Positions 35,366 to 43,736 of a stretch of 64,000 bases of DNA are shown piece after piece (within the stretch, counting starts at the first letter, position 1; each line of letters begins with the position of its first letter). The stretch is taken from the NCBI GenBank assembly GCA_016793165.1, contig JAEULA010000031.1:1-64000 (forward strand). The letters run 5' to 3'. The notes under the pieces are model-generated. The model did no database searches and was not told the origin of the DNA. It worked only from the letters and a program-made list of their open reading frames with translations. This DNA is from Alphaproteobacteria bacterium. GTDB lineage: Bacteria; Pseudomonadota; Alphaproteobacteria; CACIAM-22H2. The position numbers and the translations under genes were made by a program.

Positions 35366-35587
35366 ATGAGGCGGAACGTCCTCGCCGTCCACGACCCCGT
35401 CGTGGCGGCGCACGGGCAGCGCGCCCTCGACGGGGTGTCGTTCGACGTCGAGGCTGGCCTGCGCAGCTTGCGGGCGGACTTCCGCTTCGTGCCGCGCCCT
35501 CCGCTCGCCACCGAGGTCTGCCGCATCGAGCAGACGGCCCTGCGCGGCGCGGGCGCCCGCGCGACGGCGTGCCACTACCGCGGCGCC
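35366..35587 (+). pseudogene. DppD/F-type ABC ATPase relic with core deleted
   Basis: An ATG-initiated frame of about 74 codons joins two ends of an oligopeptide-transporter ATPase. Residues 1-31 resemble the N-terminal strand region (NVLAVHDPVVAAHG, RALDGVSFDVEAG). Residues 38-72 resemble the C-terminal cysteine region (FRFVPRPPLATEVCRIEQ...TACHYRG, against CRF.PRCPLATEVCR...ACHY). Everything between is missing, including Walker A, signature and Walker B. The frame continues open to 35683 into the antisense of the next gene. It cannot be an ATPase. Confidence 0.75.
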
Positions 35588-35637
35588 CGGGCCGGTCTTG
35601 TCGGAGGCGGCCCGGACGTCGCCGTCGGGTCAGCGCG

Positions 35638-36486
35638 TCACGACGCCTTGCGGGCGATCACGGCCTCGACGTCGGGGACGTAGGGTTTGCTGGTGAAGTG
35701 CTCGGCATTGGCGTCGGTCGCGAATTTCAGGCCGGCGGCCTTGAGCGCGCCGTCGTCGACCTTGTCGAGCCTGACGTAGGAGCGATCGTCCTCGCGCCTG
35801 AGCGCGTCGTTGCGCGCGGCGTTGTAGCAGATCAGCAGCGTCCAGCGCCGGTCGCGGGAGCGATTGGCGTCGGAGCGGTGCAGCATGTTGCAGTGGAAGA
35901 ACAGCGCGTCGCCGGGCTCGAGCTCGGCGTGCACGAGCTCGTGCCGCTCGAGGATCAGCTTCATGCGCGCGGGATCGGCCTCGTTCTGCGTCTTGGTCAG
36001 CGGCACGTGGTCGACGCGCCCGAGCCTGTGCGAGCCCTTCACGAGCTGCAGGCAGCCGTTCTCGCGCGTCGTGCGGTCGAGCGCGATCATGCAGCTGAAC
36101 ATCAGCGGCTCGAGGCAGCCGTTGTAGTACCAGTAGCCGTAGTCCTGGTGCCATTCCCAGGCGCCGCCGACCTCGGGGTCCTTGGCGGTGAGCTTCGACT
36201 GGAAGTGATAGACCTCGCCGCCGAGCAGCGCCTCCGCGGTGTCGACCATGCGGGCACAGCGCGCGGCGAGGCCGTAGATGCTGTCGCCGGCGCGGTTCCA
36301 CAGGGCGATGCGCGTCGATCTACCCTCCTGGTCGCGGCGGTCGATGACGTGGTCGCGGACGGCGGGATCCTCCTCCATCGCGCGGCGCAGCAGGCCGGTC
36401 TCCTCGGCGTCGAAGAAGCCGCGCACGATCACGTAGCCGTCGCGGTCGTAGGCGGCCATCTGGTCGGGCGTCATCGCGTTCGGCAT
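35638..36486 (-). CDS. Phytanoyl-CoA dioxygenase (PhyH) family protein
   Basis: 282-residue Fe(II)/2-oxoglutarate oxygenase. The iron triad is visible: His113-x-Asp115 (WHQDY) and His203 (MLHRSD), with an Arg a few residues later for 2-oxoglutarate. These enzymes hydroxylate small molecules; relatives act on many metabolites besides phytanoyl-CoA. The ATG at 36486 has GGGGAG upstream; an open frame to 36690 would add a low-complexity leader. Monocistronic. Confidence 0.82.
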   Translation of the reverse strand: MPNAMTPDQMAAYDRDGYVIVRGFFDAEETGLLRRAMEEDPAVRDHVIDRRDQEGRSTRIALWNRAGDSIYGLAARCARMVDTAEALLGGEVYHFQSKLTAKDPEVGGAWEWHQDYGYWYYNGCLEPLMFSCMIALDRTTRENGCLQLVKGSHRLGRVDHVPLTKTQNEADPARMKLILERHELVHAELEPGDALFFHCNMLHRSDANRSRDRRWTLLICYNAARNDALRREDDRSYVRLDKVDDGALKAAGLKFATDANAEHFTSKPYVPDVEAVIARKAS

Positions 36487-36714
36487 GGCGTTCGCTCCCC
36501 GGGGTCTCGCGTCTGCGGTCGTCGCCGTCGAGACTAGCCGCCGGGCCGTGCGGCCGCCAACTGGCGATGGCGCGCATCGAGCGCTTGCCAGTCCGCGCTG
36601 CGGCACGCTTGCCGGACCTTCCCCGCAGCCACGCGAGGCGCGAGGATGTGAGGCGGCGGCGTGGCGCGCGCGGCGGGCCCGGCCGCCCACGTCATCGGGT
36701 CGCGGAGGCCGGTC

Positions 36715-36930
36715 ATGCGGAGGTGCTTGGGGCGATGGGCTGCGGGACTGGCGGCGGCGGCGATCGGGCTGGCGGCGTTCTCGTGGTGGGGATTGTTCAC
36801 GGTGGCCGGGAACCGGCGCTTCGACGAGATGGACGGCCTCTATCCGGCCGGCGCCGGACTTCTCGCGGCGGCCCTGCTGTTCGCCTCGGCCGTCCTCGTC
36901 CTGCTGGCGTGGCGACGCCGGCGTCCGTGA
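36715..36930 (+). CDS. Small two-helix membrane protein, unknown
   Basis: 71-residue protein with two hydrophobic helices (about 8-28 and 42-62), Arg-rich ends (MRRCLGR and WRRRRP) and the short connecting loop NRRFDEMDGLYPAG. GGAGG precedes the ATG at a good distance. It is not recognised. The codon bias and ribosome binding site make it a likely real gene, with its function open. Confidence 0.5.
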   Translation: MRRCLGRWAAGLAAAAIGLAAFSWWGLFTVAGNRRFDEMDGLYPAGAGLLAAALLFASAVLVLLAWRRRRP

Positions 36931-36951
36931 GCCTGCCTGCCCGCCGGCACG

Positions 36952-36979
36952 TTGCGCCCGACCCCCCGTCGGCTAAGCT
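36952..36979 (+). promoter_or_regulatory. Candidate sigma-70-type promoter of the binding-protein gene
   Basis: TTGCGC (36952-36957) and TAAGCT (36974-36979) are 16 bp apart. The predicted start falls about 47 bases before the ATG at 37033. The pattern resembles the candidates at 11467 and 24042. Confidence 0.45.
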
Positions 36980-37032
36980 TCGGGCCCTCGCGGACGGGAG
37001 TCGCGCGGCCAACGAAATCATTGGGGGTTGAA

Positions 37033-38316
37033 ATGCTCAGACGGACGATGATGGCGCTCGCCATGGCCGGGGGCCTCGCCGGAGGCGCACTGGCGCAGAC
37101 GACCGAGCTCACCATGTACTACCCGGTGCAGGTCGGCGGGCCGATCACCAAGATCATCGACGGCTATGTGGCGGACTTCCAGGCGGCCAATCCGGACGTG
37201 AAGATCCAGGCCGTCTACTCCGGCTCCTATGCCGACACGCACACCAAGGCGCTCACCGCGCTCAAGGGCGGCCAGCCGCTGCATCTCGCGGTGCTGCTCG
37301 CGGCGGACCTGCATTCCTATGTGACCGACGGGCTCGTCGTCGCGGTGGACGACCTCACCACGGCCGCCGACGAGAAGGCGTGGCTCAACGGCTTCTACCC
37401 GGCGTTCCTCGCCAACTCCAAGCGCGAGGGCAAGATCTGGAGCGTGCCGTTCCAGCGCTCGACCGCGGTCATGTATTGGAACAAGGCGGCCTTCAAGGAT
37501 GCCGGCCTCGATCCCGAGAAGGCGCCGCGGACCTGGGCCGAGCTCGCCGCGATGGGCGAGAAGGTCATGAAGCGCGACGCCTCGGGGAACGTGACGCGCT
37601 GGGGCGTGTTCATCCCGTCGAACCAGGGCACGGCGCAGTGGCTGTTCGGCGCGCTGGCCTACCAGAACGGTCGGCAGCTGCTGATGAACGAGGCCGGCAA
37701 CGAGGTCTACCTGAACGCGCCGCGCACGATCGAGGCGCTGCAGTACTGGGTGGACCTGTCGCGCAAACACAAGGTGATGCCCGAGGGTGTGGTCGAGTGG
37801 GCGACGACGCCGGCGGCCTTCCTCGAGGAGAAGGTCGCGATGATCTGGCACACGACCGGCAACCTCACCTTCATCAAGGAGCGCGCGAAGTTCGACTTCG
37901 GCGTGGCGCACCTGCCCGGCAGGGAGTCGCCGCACTCGGTCGTCGGCGGCGGCAACTTCTACATTTTCAAGAACGCCACGCCCGCGCAGCAGAAGGCGGC
38001 CCTGCGCTTCGTGAAGTTCCTGACCGAGCCGGCGCGGGCCGCCGACTGGAGCATCAAGACCGGCTACGTCGCGGTCGTGCCGGCGGCCTACGAGGTCCCC
38101 GAGATGAAGGCCTACGCCCAGACCCTGCCGGCCGCGACCGTCGCGCGCGACCAGCTGCCGCTGGCGACCGGCGAGATCTCCGTGCTCGACAACCAGCGCG
38201 TCTGGAAGATCCTCAACGACGGCGTGCAGGCGGCGATCCTCGGCCGGCAGACGCCCGAGCAGGCGATGAACGCGGCGCAGCAGCAGGCGGCGCAGGCGCT
38301 CAAGCGCAGCCAGTAG
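37033..38316 (+). CDS. Extracellular solute-binding protein, UgpB-like (family 1)
   Basis: 427 residues. A signal peptide (1-21, ending ALAQ) is followed by TELTMYYPVQVGGP and YVADFQAANPDVKI, which match binding proteins for sn-glycerol-3-phosphate and sugars. The aromatic segments and FQRSTAVMYWNK are also typical. It should deliver a solute to an ABC importer, but no matching permease or ATPase genes are nearby, so it is an orphan here. A purine-rich GGGGGTTGAA precedes the ATG. Confidence 0.85.
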   Translation: MLRRTMMALAMAGGLAGGALAQTTELTMYYPVQVGGPITKIIDGYVADFQAANPDVKIQAVYSGSYADTHTKALTALKGGQPLHLAVLLAADLHSYVTDGLVVAVDDLTTAADEKAWLNGFYPAFLANSKREGKIWSVPFQRSTAVMYWNKAAFKDAGLDPEKAPRTWAELAAMGEKVMKRDASGNVTRWGVFIPSNQGTAQWLFGALAYQNGRQLLMNEAGNEVYLNAPRTIEALQYWVDLSRKHKVMPEGVVEWATTPAAFLEEKVAMIWHTTGNLTFIKERAKFDFGVAHLPGRESPHSVVGGGNFYIFKNATPAQQKAALRFVKFLTEPARAADWSIKTGYVAVVPAAYEVPEMKAYAQTLPAATVARDQLPLATGEISVLDNQRVWKILNDGVQAAILGRQTPEQAMNAAQQQAAQALKRSQ

Positions 38317-38388
38317 CCGGCGACGGGCGCGCGCCCGCGCCCGCGCTTGTGCCGAAGCGCGAGCCGCGCCGCGACGGATCGGTTGTCG

Positions 38389-39303
38389 TCACGGGGCGGC
38401 GAGCGCCCCGGGCGACATCCGGACCGTCGCGACTGCGCGCTCGCCGGGAGCCAGCACGATGAGGCCGGTGTCGTCCCGGCCGGCCGCGGAGAGATTGAAG
38501 GCATCGGTCGCGTTGCTCACCGGCTCCGCGCAGAAATAGGGCTGGCCCGGCGGCGCATAGACGACGAGGAAGCGCAGCGGCGGGGTCGCGGAGATCGTCA
38601 GCCGCGCGCCTTCCGCCGGCCGCTCGAGGACGGCATGGCCGTCCCAGCCCGTGAACACGTTGTCGAGATCCAAGGCATCGATCGTCGCGCCTGCCGTCAG
38701 ATCGGCGTCCGGCGGCACGGGGCCGAGCGCGGTCGGCAGCACGGCGGCATCCGTCCGCCACATGCCTGCAACTGCTGCGCGCAGCCGCATGCCCGGCGTG
38801 CGGGTGAAGAACGGATGCAGCCCGAGGCCGACCGGCATCGGCGCATGCCCGCAGTTCACCACCGCGAGCTCGACGACCAGGTCACCCGCCTCGAGCGCGA
38901 TCGCCTGCATCGCCTCGTATGGCCAGGGCCAGGCATCGGCCTCGTGGCGGAACTGCAGGAGCGCGTGGCGCGTGCCGCGGTCGACCACACGCCAGGGCTC
39001 CCGCCAGCCATGGCCGTGCTCGAAATGCGGGTCGCTCGCCGGGTCGGTCGGCAGCGCGACGATGCGGTCCGCGAAGGGGAACCGACCGTCGCGGATGCGA
39101 TTCGAATAGGGGACGAGCGGGAAGCACCCGACGGCGCCGGCATCGCGCGAGCCCGCCGGCGGGGCGGCGATCCATTCGACCCGGCGACCGGCGATCCGGG
39201 TCGCGTATGCGGCGATCGCGCCGCCGGCCCGCGGGTCGATGGTGGCGCAGGCTCCGTCGTCCTCGAGGTCGAATCGAGCGGTCGCGTCCGGCGTGGGGGT
39301 CAT
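38389..39303 (-). CDS. Aldose 1-epimerase family protein
   Basis: 304-residue galactose-mutarotase-like protein. Visible landmarks are a CFPLVPYSNRI segment with the substrate Asn-Arg pair, FEHGHGWREPW with the conserved His, and a GLGLHPFF motif. The family interconverts alpha and beta sugar anomers; divergent members act on other sugars. The ATG at 39303 has GAGGA seven bases upstream. It diverges from the SDR at 39393 across 89 bp. Confidence 0.78.
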   Translation of the reverse strand: MTPTPDATARFDLEDDGACATIDPRAGGAIAAYATRIAGRRVEWIAAPPAGSRDAGAVGCFPLVPYSNRIRDGRFPFADRIVALPTDPASDPHFEHGHGWREPWRVVDRGTRHALLQFRHEADAWPWPYEAMQAIALEAGDLVVELAVVNCGHAPMPVGLGLHPFFTRTPGMRLRAAVAGMWRTDAAVLPTALGPVPPDADLTAGATIDALDLDNVFTGWDGHAVLERPAEGARLTISATPPLRFLVVYAPPGQPYFCAEPVSNATDAFNLSAAGRDDTGLIVLAPGERAVATVRMSPGALAAP

Positions 39304-39392
39304 CTCGGGGTCCTCGTCGTCTTGCCGCATTGACGCCGGAGGACGGGCTCGACGACGCTGCGTGCGAGTGGTCAATACGCCGGGGAGCCGCC

Positions 39393-40166
39393 ATGGTCGA
39401 GATCGAACGCGCCGTCTATCCGAGCCTGAAGGGCCGGACCGTCTTCATAACCGGCGGCGGCTCGGGGATCGGGGCGAGCATCGTCGAGCATTTCTGCGAG
39501 CAGCAGTGCCGGGTGGTCTTCGTCGACATCGCCGTCGAGCCGTCGCGCGGGCTGGTGGAGTCGATCGCGTCGACGGGTGCGCCGGCGCCGCGCTTCGTCG
39601 AATGCGACCTGCGCGACATCGCCAGGCTCCAGGGCATCGTGACGCGCACGGGCGAGGAGCTCGGGCCGATCCGGGTGCTCGTCAACAACGCCGGCAACGA
39701 CGATCGGCATCACTTCGCAAAGGTGACGCCCGAGTACTGGGACGACCGCATCGCGGTGAATCTTCGCCACCAGTTCTTCACCGCGCAGGCCGTGCACCCG
39801 CAGATGAAGGCGGCCGGCGGCGGCTCGATCATCAACTTCGGCTCGATAAGCTGGATGAACGCCGAGGGCGGCTACGCCGCCTACACGGCATCGAAGGCGG
39901 CGGTGCATGGCTTGACGCGCAGCCTGGCGCGCGACTTCGGCCCCGACCGGATCCGCGCCAACACGGTCGTCCCGGGCTGGGTGATGACCGAGCGGCAGAT
40001 CAAGCTGTGGCTCGACGACGACGGCGAGCGCCAGATCCGCGAGTTGCAATGCCTTAAGGAGAAGGTCTATCCGCCCGACATCGCGCGGATGGTGCTGTGG
40101 CTCGCGGCCGACGACAGCCGGCTGTGCACGGCGCAGAACTTCGTCGTCGACGCCGGCTGGACCTGA
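39393..40166 (+). CDS. Short-chain dehydrogenase/reductase (sugar-type)
   Basis: 257-residue SDR with TGGGSGIG near residue 20, NNAGN near 97, the serine region NFGSISWMN, and YTASK near 160. It is close to the L-rhamnose/galactose-dehydrogenase-like SDRs. GGGGAG precedes the ATG. The neighbouring aldose-epimerase-like gene suggests an aldose as substrate: mutarotation, then oxidation to a lactone. This is inference. Confidence 0.83.
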   Translation: MVEIERAVYPSLKGRTVFITGGGSGIGASIVEHFCEQQCRVVFVDIAVEPSRGLVESIASTGAPAPRFVECDLRDIARLQGIVTRTGEELGPIRVLVNNAGNDDRHHFAKVTPEYWDDRIAVNLRHQFFTAQAVHPQMKAAGGGSIINFGSISWMNAEGGYAAYTASKAAVHGLTRSLARDFGPDRIRANTVVPGWVMTERQIKLWLDDDGERQIRELQCLKEKVYPPDIARMVLWLAADDSRLCTAQNFVVDAGWT

Positions 40167-40178
40167 GCGCGCGCACGC

Positions 40179-40970
40179 TCAGCGCGGCCAGATCCCGAGG
40201 CCGTCGCCGAGGATCTTCACCGCCAGCGCGGTGAGCATCAGCTTGAAGGCCAAGGCGAAGCGTCCCTCCCGGGTGCGGTCGAGCAGGCGGCGCCCGAGCA
40301 TCGTGCCGAGGAAGCCGAGCCCGACCATCAGCGCCAGCATCGGCAGCCAGTCGATCAGCGCGAAGCCGAGCGCGGTGAAGGCGGCGACCTTGAGGCCGTG
40401 CTGAAGGGTCATCAGCGCGCCGTGCGTGGCGACGATCTGATGGCGGGTGAGCGGATCCGGCACGAGGAAGGCGGCGACCAGCGGCCCGGTCGAGCCCACG
40501 AACATGGTGCAGAAGCTCGACACCGCGCCCACGACCGTGAACCAGGGCGCCGGCAGCTGTGCCGGACGCAGCTTGGGCGACCACACGGACCACAGGATGA
40601 AGGCGGCGAGGATGACGAGCATCAGCGGCCGCGACACGTATCCGACGATCTGCGCGCCGATCGCCACGCCGGCGATCGAGCCCAATAGGAAGGGCAGGAC
40701 GAGGGTGCGCGCGACGTCGCGGCGCATCAGCACGGCGCGGCCGAAATTCGATCCGACCTGCACCATGCCGTGAACCGGCAGCAGCACGGCCGGGGGCAGG
40801 ATCTGGGTCATGACGCCGAGCATCAGCACGCCGCCGCCCAATCCGAGCGCCCCGGACATCGCCGAGGTGACGAAGGACAGGGCGATCAGGATCGCCGCCC
40901 CGCCGGGCGAGACGTCGGCGGGCAGCAGGAACTCGACCAGCGACTGGAACATGCGGGGACGGCCGATCAT
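40179..40970 (-). CDS. TauE/SafE-family membrane permease
   Basis: 263-residue inner-membrane protein with about eight hydrophobic helices. SAMSGALGLGGGVLMLG in the first helix pair is the family motif, and a second such half begins near residue 140. Members export sulfite, sulfoacetate or related anions, though most are uncharacterised. An internal ATG 18 bases downstream of the first is an alternative start. It converges on the SDR, with 12 bp between them. Confidence 0.8.
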   Translation of the reverse strand: MIGRPRMFQSLVEFLLPADVSPGGAAILIALSFVTSAMSGALGLGGGVLMLGVMTQILPPAVLLPVHGMVQVGSNFGRAVLMRRDVARTLVLPFLLGSIAGVAIGAQIVGYVSRPLMLVILAAFILWSVWSPKLRPAQLPAPWFTVVGAVSSFCTMFVGSTGPLVAAFLVPDPLTRHQIVATHGALMTLQHGLKVAAFTALGFALIDWLPMLALMVGLGFLGTMLGRRLLDRTREGRFALAFKLMLTALAVKILGDGLGIWPR

Positions 40971-41047
40971 TTCGCGGCGCGCCCGCCGTCCGTCCGGCTA
41001 GGATTGGTCGGACGGGCCGCGGCAGGCGCGCCCCAAGGAGGGTTTCG

Positions 41048-41992
41048 ATGGAACTTCGCAGACTAGGCAAGTCCGGTCTTCTCGTCTCGGCGGTCGGGCT
41101 TGGATGCAACAATTTCGGCGGCCGGATCGACCTGGAGGCGACGCGCAAGGTGGTCCACCGGGCGATCGACCTCGGAATTACGCTGCTCGACACCGCCGAC
41201 ATCTACGGCAACAAGGGCGGCTCCGAGACGCTGATGGGCGAAGTGCTCGGCGCTCGGCGCAAGGAGATCGTGCTTGCGACCAAGTACGCGAAGCCGATGG
41301 ACGACGCCGGCCGCAAGCGCGGCGCCTCGCGCCGCTACATCATCGAGGCCTGCGAGGCGAGCCTGCGCCGCCTCAAGACGGACTGGATCGACCTCTACCA
41401 GCAGCATGAGCCCGACCCGGAGACCCCGATCGAGGAGACGCTCGGCGCGCTCGACGATCTCGTGCGCCAGGGCAAGGTCCGCTACATCGGCTGCTCCAAC
41501 CTGCCGGCCTGGCAGGTGGTCGAGGCGCAGCATGTCGCGCGCGCTGCCGGCCGCGAGCCGTTCATCTCCTGCCAGGACGAGTACAGCCTCGTCGTGCGCG
41601 GCCTGGAGAAGGAGCTGATGCCGGCGATGGAGCGCTACGGCCTCGGCCTGCTGCCCTATTTCCCCCTGGCGAGCGGCCTGCTCACCGGCAAGTACAAGCG
41701 CAATGCCGCGATGCCGGCCGGCGCGCGGCTCACCAACACGCCGCGCCTCGCCGACACCTACATGACCGAGGCGAACTGGACGATCGTCGAGCGGCTGGAG
41801 GCGTTCTGCGCCGAACGGGGCCGCACGATGCTCGAGCTTGCCTTCAGCTGGCTGCTCGCCCGTCCGACGGTCACGAGCGTGATCGCCGGGGCCACCAGGC
41901 CCGAGCAGCTCGAGCAGAACGTCAAGGCGGCCGAATGGAGGCTGTCGGCGGAGGAGCTGAAGACGATCGACGAGATCACGCGCAAGGCCTGA
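41048..41992 (+). CDS. Aldo/keto reductase
   Basis: 314-residue NADPH-dependent reductase of the AKR superfamily. The catalytic tetrad is intact: Asp48, Tyr53 (DTADIYG), Lys79 (LATKYA) and His120 (LYQQHEPD). The C-terminal NADP-binding SVIAGATRPEQLEQN is present. AGGAGGG lies ahead of the ATG. The substrate is unknown; the surrounding genes favour a sugar or sugar derivative. A possible -10 element (TAGGAT at 40999) was seen without a good -35. Confidence 0.87.
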   Translation: MELRRLGKSGLLVSAVGLGCNNFGGRIDLEATRKVVHRAIDLGITLLDTADIYGNKGGSETLMGEVLGARRKEIVLATKYAKPMDDAGRKRGASRRYIIEACEASLRRLKTDWIDLYQQHEPDPETPIEETLGALDDLVRQGKVRYIGCSNLPAWQVVEAQHVARAAGREPFISCQDEYSLVVRGLEKELMPAMERYGLGLLPYFPLASGLLTGKYKRNAAMPAGARLTNTPRLADTYMTEANWTIVERLEAFCAERGRTMLELAFSWLLARPTVTSVIAGATRPEQLEQNVKAAEWRLSAEELKTIDEITRKA

Positions 41993-42106
41993 GTCGCTCG
42001 GCTCCGGGTCGCTCGGCCTCCCCCGACCGGTCGACCCGGAAGCCATCGACACGGGGTGTCGGTGGTTCGACAGTGCGTTGCAGGACATCCGGTTGACGGG
42101 GGCGAG

Positions 42107-42751
42107 ATGCGGAGGCGTGGAATCCTGGCGTGGTGCGTCGGCGTGCTTCTCGCGACCGCGGGGCAGACCTCGGCGCAGCAGTCGCCGCCGACGACCCTGG
42201 TGTCCCGCGCGCAGTCGCAGATCCTGCTCGACATGCCGGGCCTCGCGAACGGGCGCGAGACCTATCAGTATTTCGGCTGGGACAGCTCGTATGCGATCGA
42301 GACGTCATACGCCGCCGTCGTCGCATCAGGCGGCGAGTTTCCCCGCGCCCAGATCTACATGCGCCAGCTCGGCAAGGGGCGCCTGTGGACGCTGTCCAGG
42401 CTCGACGAGAACTGGATCCGTTCGATGGGCACGTTCTTTCGCAACGTCGTGATCGTGCTGCCGGACGGGCCCAGGTCCAGCACCGAGTACGTCACGACGC
42501 TCCGTTTCACGGTGAACGGATCGTCGTGCGTCGGGTTCTCGCTTCGACCGGTGTCGCATGATCGCGGCGGCAGCGCGACGGGCAACGGACCGGTCTCGTT
42601 CGACGGCGTCTACTGTGCCGCGCCGGGGCCGACGTCGGGCCCCATCGACGAGCAAGCCGTCCTTCGCGGCGTCTACTTTCGACGAGACGGCGCGGTCGCT
42701 CGCGCCTACGAGGGCGACGCGTCGCCGATCCCGGATCGCCTGCGGCGGTAG
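42107..42751 (+). CDS. Secreted protein of unknown function
   Basis: 214 residues with a clear signal peptide (MRRRGILAWCVGVLLATAG, cleavage near TSAQ). The mature part is Ser/Thr/Tyr-rich with two widely spaced cysteines that could form a disulfide (SSCVGF and GVYCAAP). No domain is recognised. A GTG at 42056 in the same frame would hide the signal peptide, so the ATG at 42107 is preferred. It faces the PEP-CTERM gene tail-to-tail. Confidence 0.65.
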   Translation: MRRRGILAWCVGVLLATAGQTSAQQSPPTTLVSRAQSQILLDMPGLANGRETYQYFGWDSSYAIETSYAAVVASGGEFPRAQIYMRQLGKGRLWTLSRLDENWIRSMGTFFRNVVIVLPDGPRSSTEYVTTLRFTVNGSSCVGFSLRPVSHDRGGSATGNGPVSFDGVYCAAPGPTSGPIDEQAVLRGVYFRRDGAVARAYEGDASPIPDRLRR

Positions 42752-42758
42752 CACGAGC

Positions 42759-42790
42759 GGACCCGCGATGGCGCGTGCCGTCGCGAGTCC
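42759..42790. terminator. Strong stem-loop between convergent genes
   Basis: A 14-bp stem (42759-42772 with 42777-42790) with one C-A mismatch, one wobble pair and a four-base GCGT loop lies between the converging unknown secreted protein and PEP-CTERM genes. There is no T tract on either side. A bidirectional terminator is the likely role. Confidence 0.5.
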
Positions 42791-42816
42791 TCGTCGAGTG
42801 TCGTCACCAGTGCGCG

Positions 42817-43545
42817 TCAGCGCTGCTTGCGCCGCCGCAGGACGAGGCCGGCGAGCGCGGCCGGGCCGAGCAGCGTCAGCCCTGCCGGCGCGGGAACCGT
42901 GGACGGCGGCGGGGCTGTGCCGGTGTCGACGGTCAGGTCGTCGATCCAGATTCCAGCCGAACCGGCACCGGGAGTCAGCAGGATGCGCCGGATGTCGGCA
43001 CCCGGCGAGGTGAACTCGACGAAGCCGTCGACCGTGATGGCGGTGTCGACCAGCGTGGTGCCGGCGAGCAGGTCGTCGGTGACCAGCATGCGGGCGCTGC
43101 CGCCTTCGATGGCGCCGACCCAGACCTTGACCGACTTGTAGCCGGGGTCCAGCACGCGGATCTCGATGAAGTTCGTGAAGTCGACGTCGAGGCTCGTGGC
43201 GCCGAACGTCGCGCCGGCGATGACATTCGTGCCGGAATGCGCCGCGTGCGGCGACTTGAGGCTGACCCAGGCGGCGACGGCGCCGAAGCTGTCGCCCGCA
43301 TTCGATGTGGCGACGCCGGAGGTGATGCGGAAGATCTTGAACTCGTCGTTGATCTCGCTGTTGACGTCCAGCGCGACGCCGATGGTCGGGGATCCCACAA
43401 TCGTCGGCACGGGCGCCGCCGGAACCAGGACGCTGTCGACGGCCTCGAAGTCGGTGAACACCGGCGCCGCCTGGGCGAGCCCCGACAGTGCGGCGATCGA
43501 GGCGCCGAACAGCAGGCGGGTGGCAAGCGAAGTGCGATTCTTCAT
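42817..43545 (-). CDS. PEP-CTERM-type secreted protein (VPAPA variant)
   Basis: 242 residues. A signal peptide (1-27, cleavage near LAQA) leads a beta-rich body of jelly-roll appearance (PVFTDFEAVDS, IEIRVLDPGYKSVKVWVG). The exosortase tail occupies about 217-242: VPAPAG, a hydrophobic Leu/Ala stretch and RRRKQR. It should be processed by an exosortase encoded outside the window. GGAG lies six bases before the ATG. Unlike the gene at 4139, no sigma-54 promoter or TGTAAGA palindrome was found upstream. Confidence 0.8.
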   Translation of the reverse strand: MKNRTSLATRLLFGASIAALSGLAQAAPVFTDFEAVDSVLVPAAPVPTIVGSPTIGVALDVNSEINDEFKIFRITSGVATSNAGDSFGAVAAWVSLKSPHAAHSGTNVIAGATFGATSLDVDFTNFIEIRVLDPGYKSVKVWVGAIEGGSARMLVTDDLLAGTTLVDTAITVDGFVEFTSPGADIRRILLTPGAGSAGIWIDDLTVDTGTAPPPSTVPAPAGLTLLGPAALAGLVLRRRKQR

Positions 43546-43634
43546 AGCGGGCTCCGAATGAGCGCGACGCGCATCGGCGATCGCGTGATCTTCGGCCGTG
43601 CGGGCGACGGAGCCTGTCGCCGCCGCCCCGCGGT

Positions 43635-43659
43635 CGAAGGCCGCACACTCCGGCCTTCG
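43635..43659. other. Perfect 9-bp stem-loop upstream of the PEP-CTERM gene
   Basis: CGAAGGCCG (43635-43643) and CGGCCTTCG (43651-43659) are perfect inverted repeats around CACACTC. The site lies between the stop of the small gene at 43737 and the start of the PEP-CTERM gene, both on the minus strand. It could terminate the ubiD operon without a T tract, or serve as an operator. Confidence 0.4.
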
Positions 43660-43736
43660 CTCGATCATGTCGTCATCCAGGCGGTCGGGCCATTCGTTCG
43701 GAGGACGGCGCCGGTGACTTCGGCGTGACCGGCCGG

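Noticed and set aside
34249-35526. Minus-strand frame across the SDR and permease relic
   Set aside because: It is antisense to a clear SDR and to ordered DppC fragments; no domain on this strand.
38328-38345. GC-rich inverted repeat after the UgpB-like gene as a terminator
   Set aside because: The repeat is simple alternating GC/CCC sequence without a T tract, too degenerate to call.
42056-42106. Upstream GTG start for the secreted protein at 42107
   Set aside because: It would place 17 residues before a clear signal peptide.
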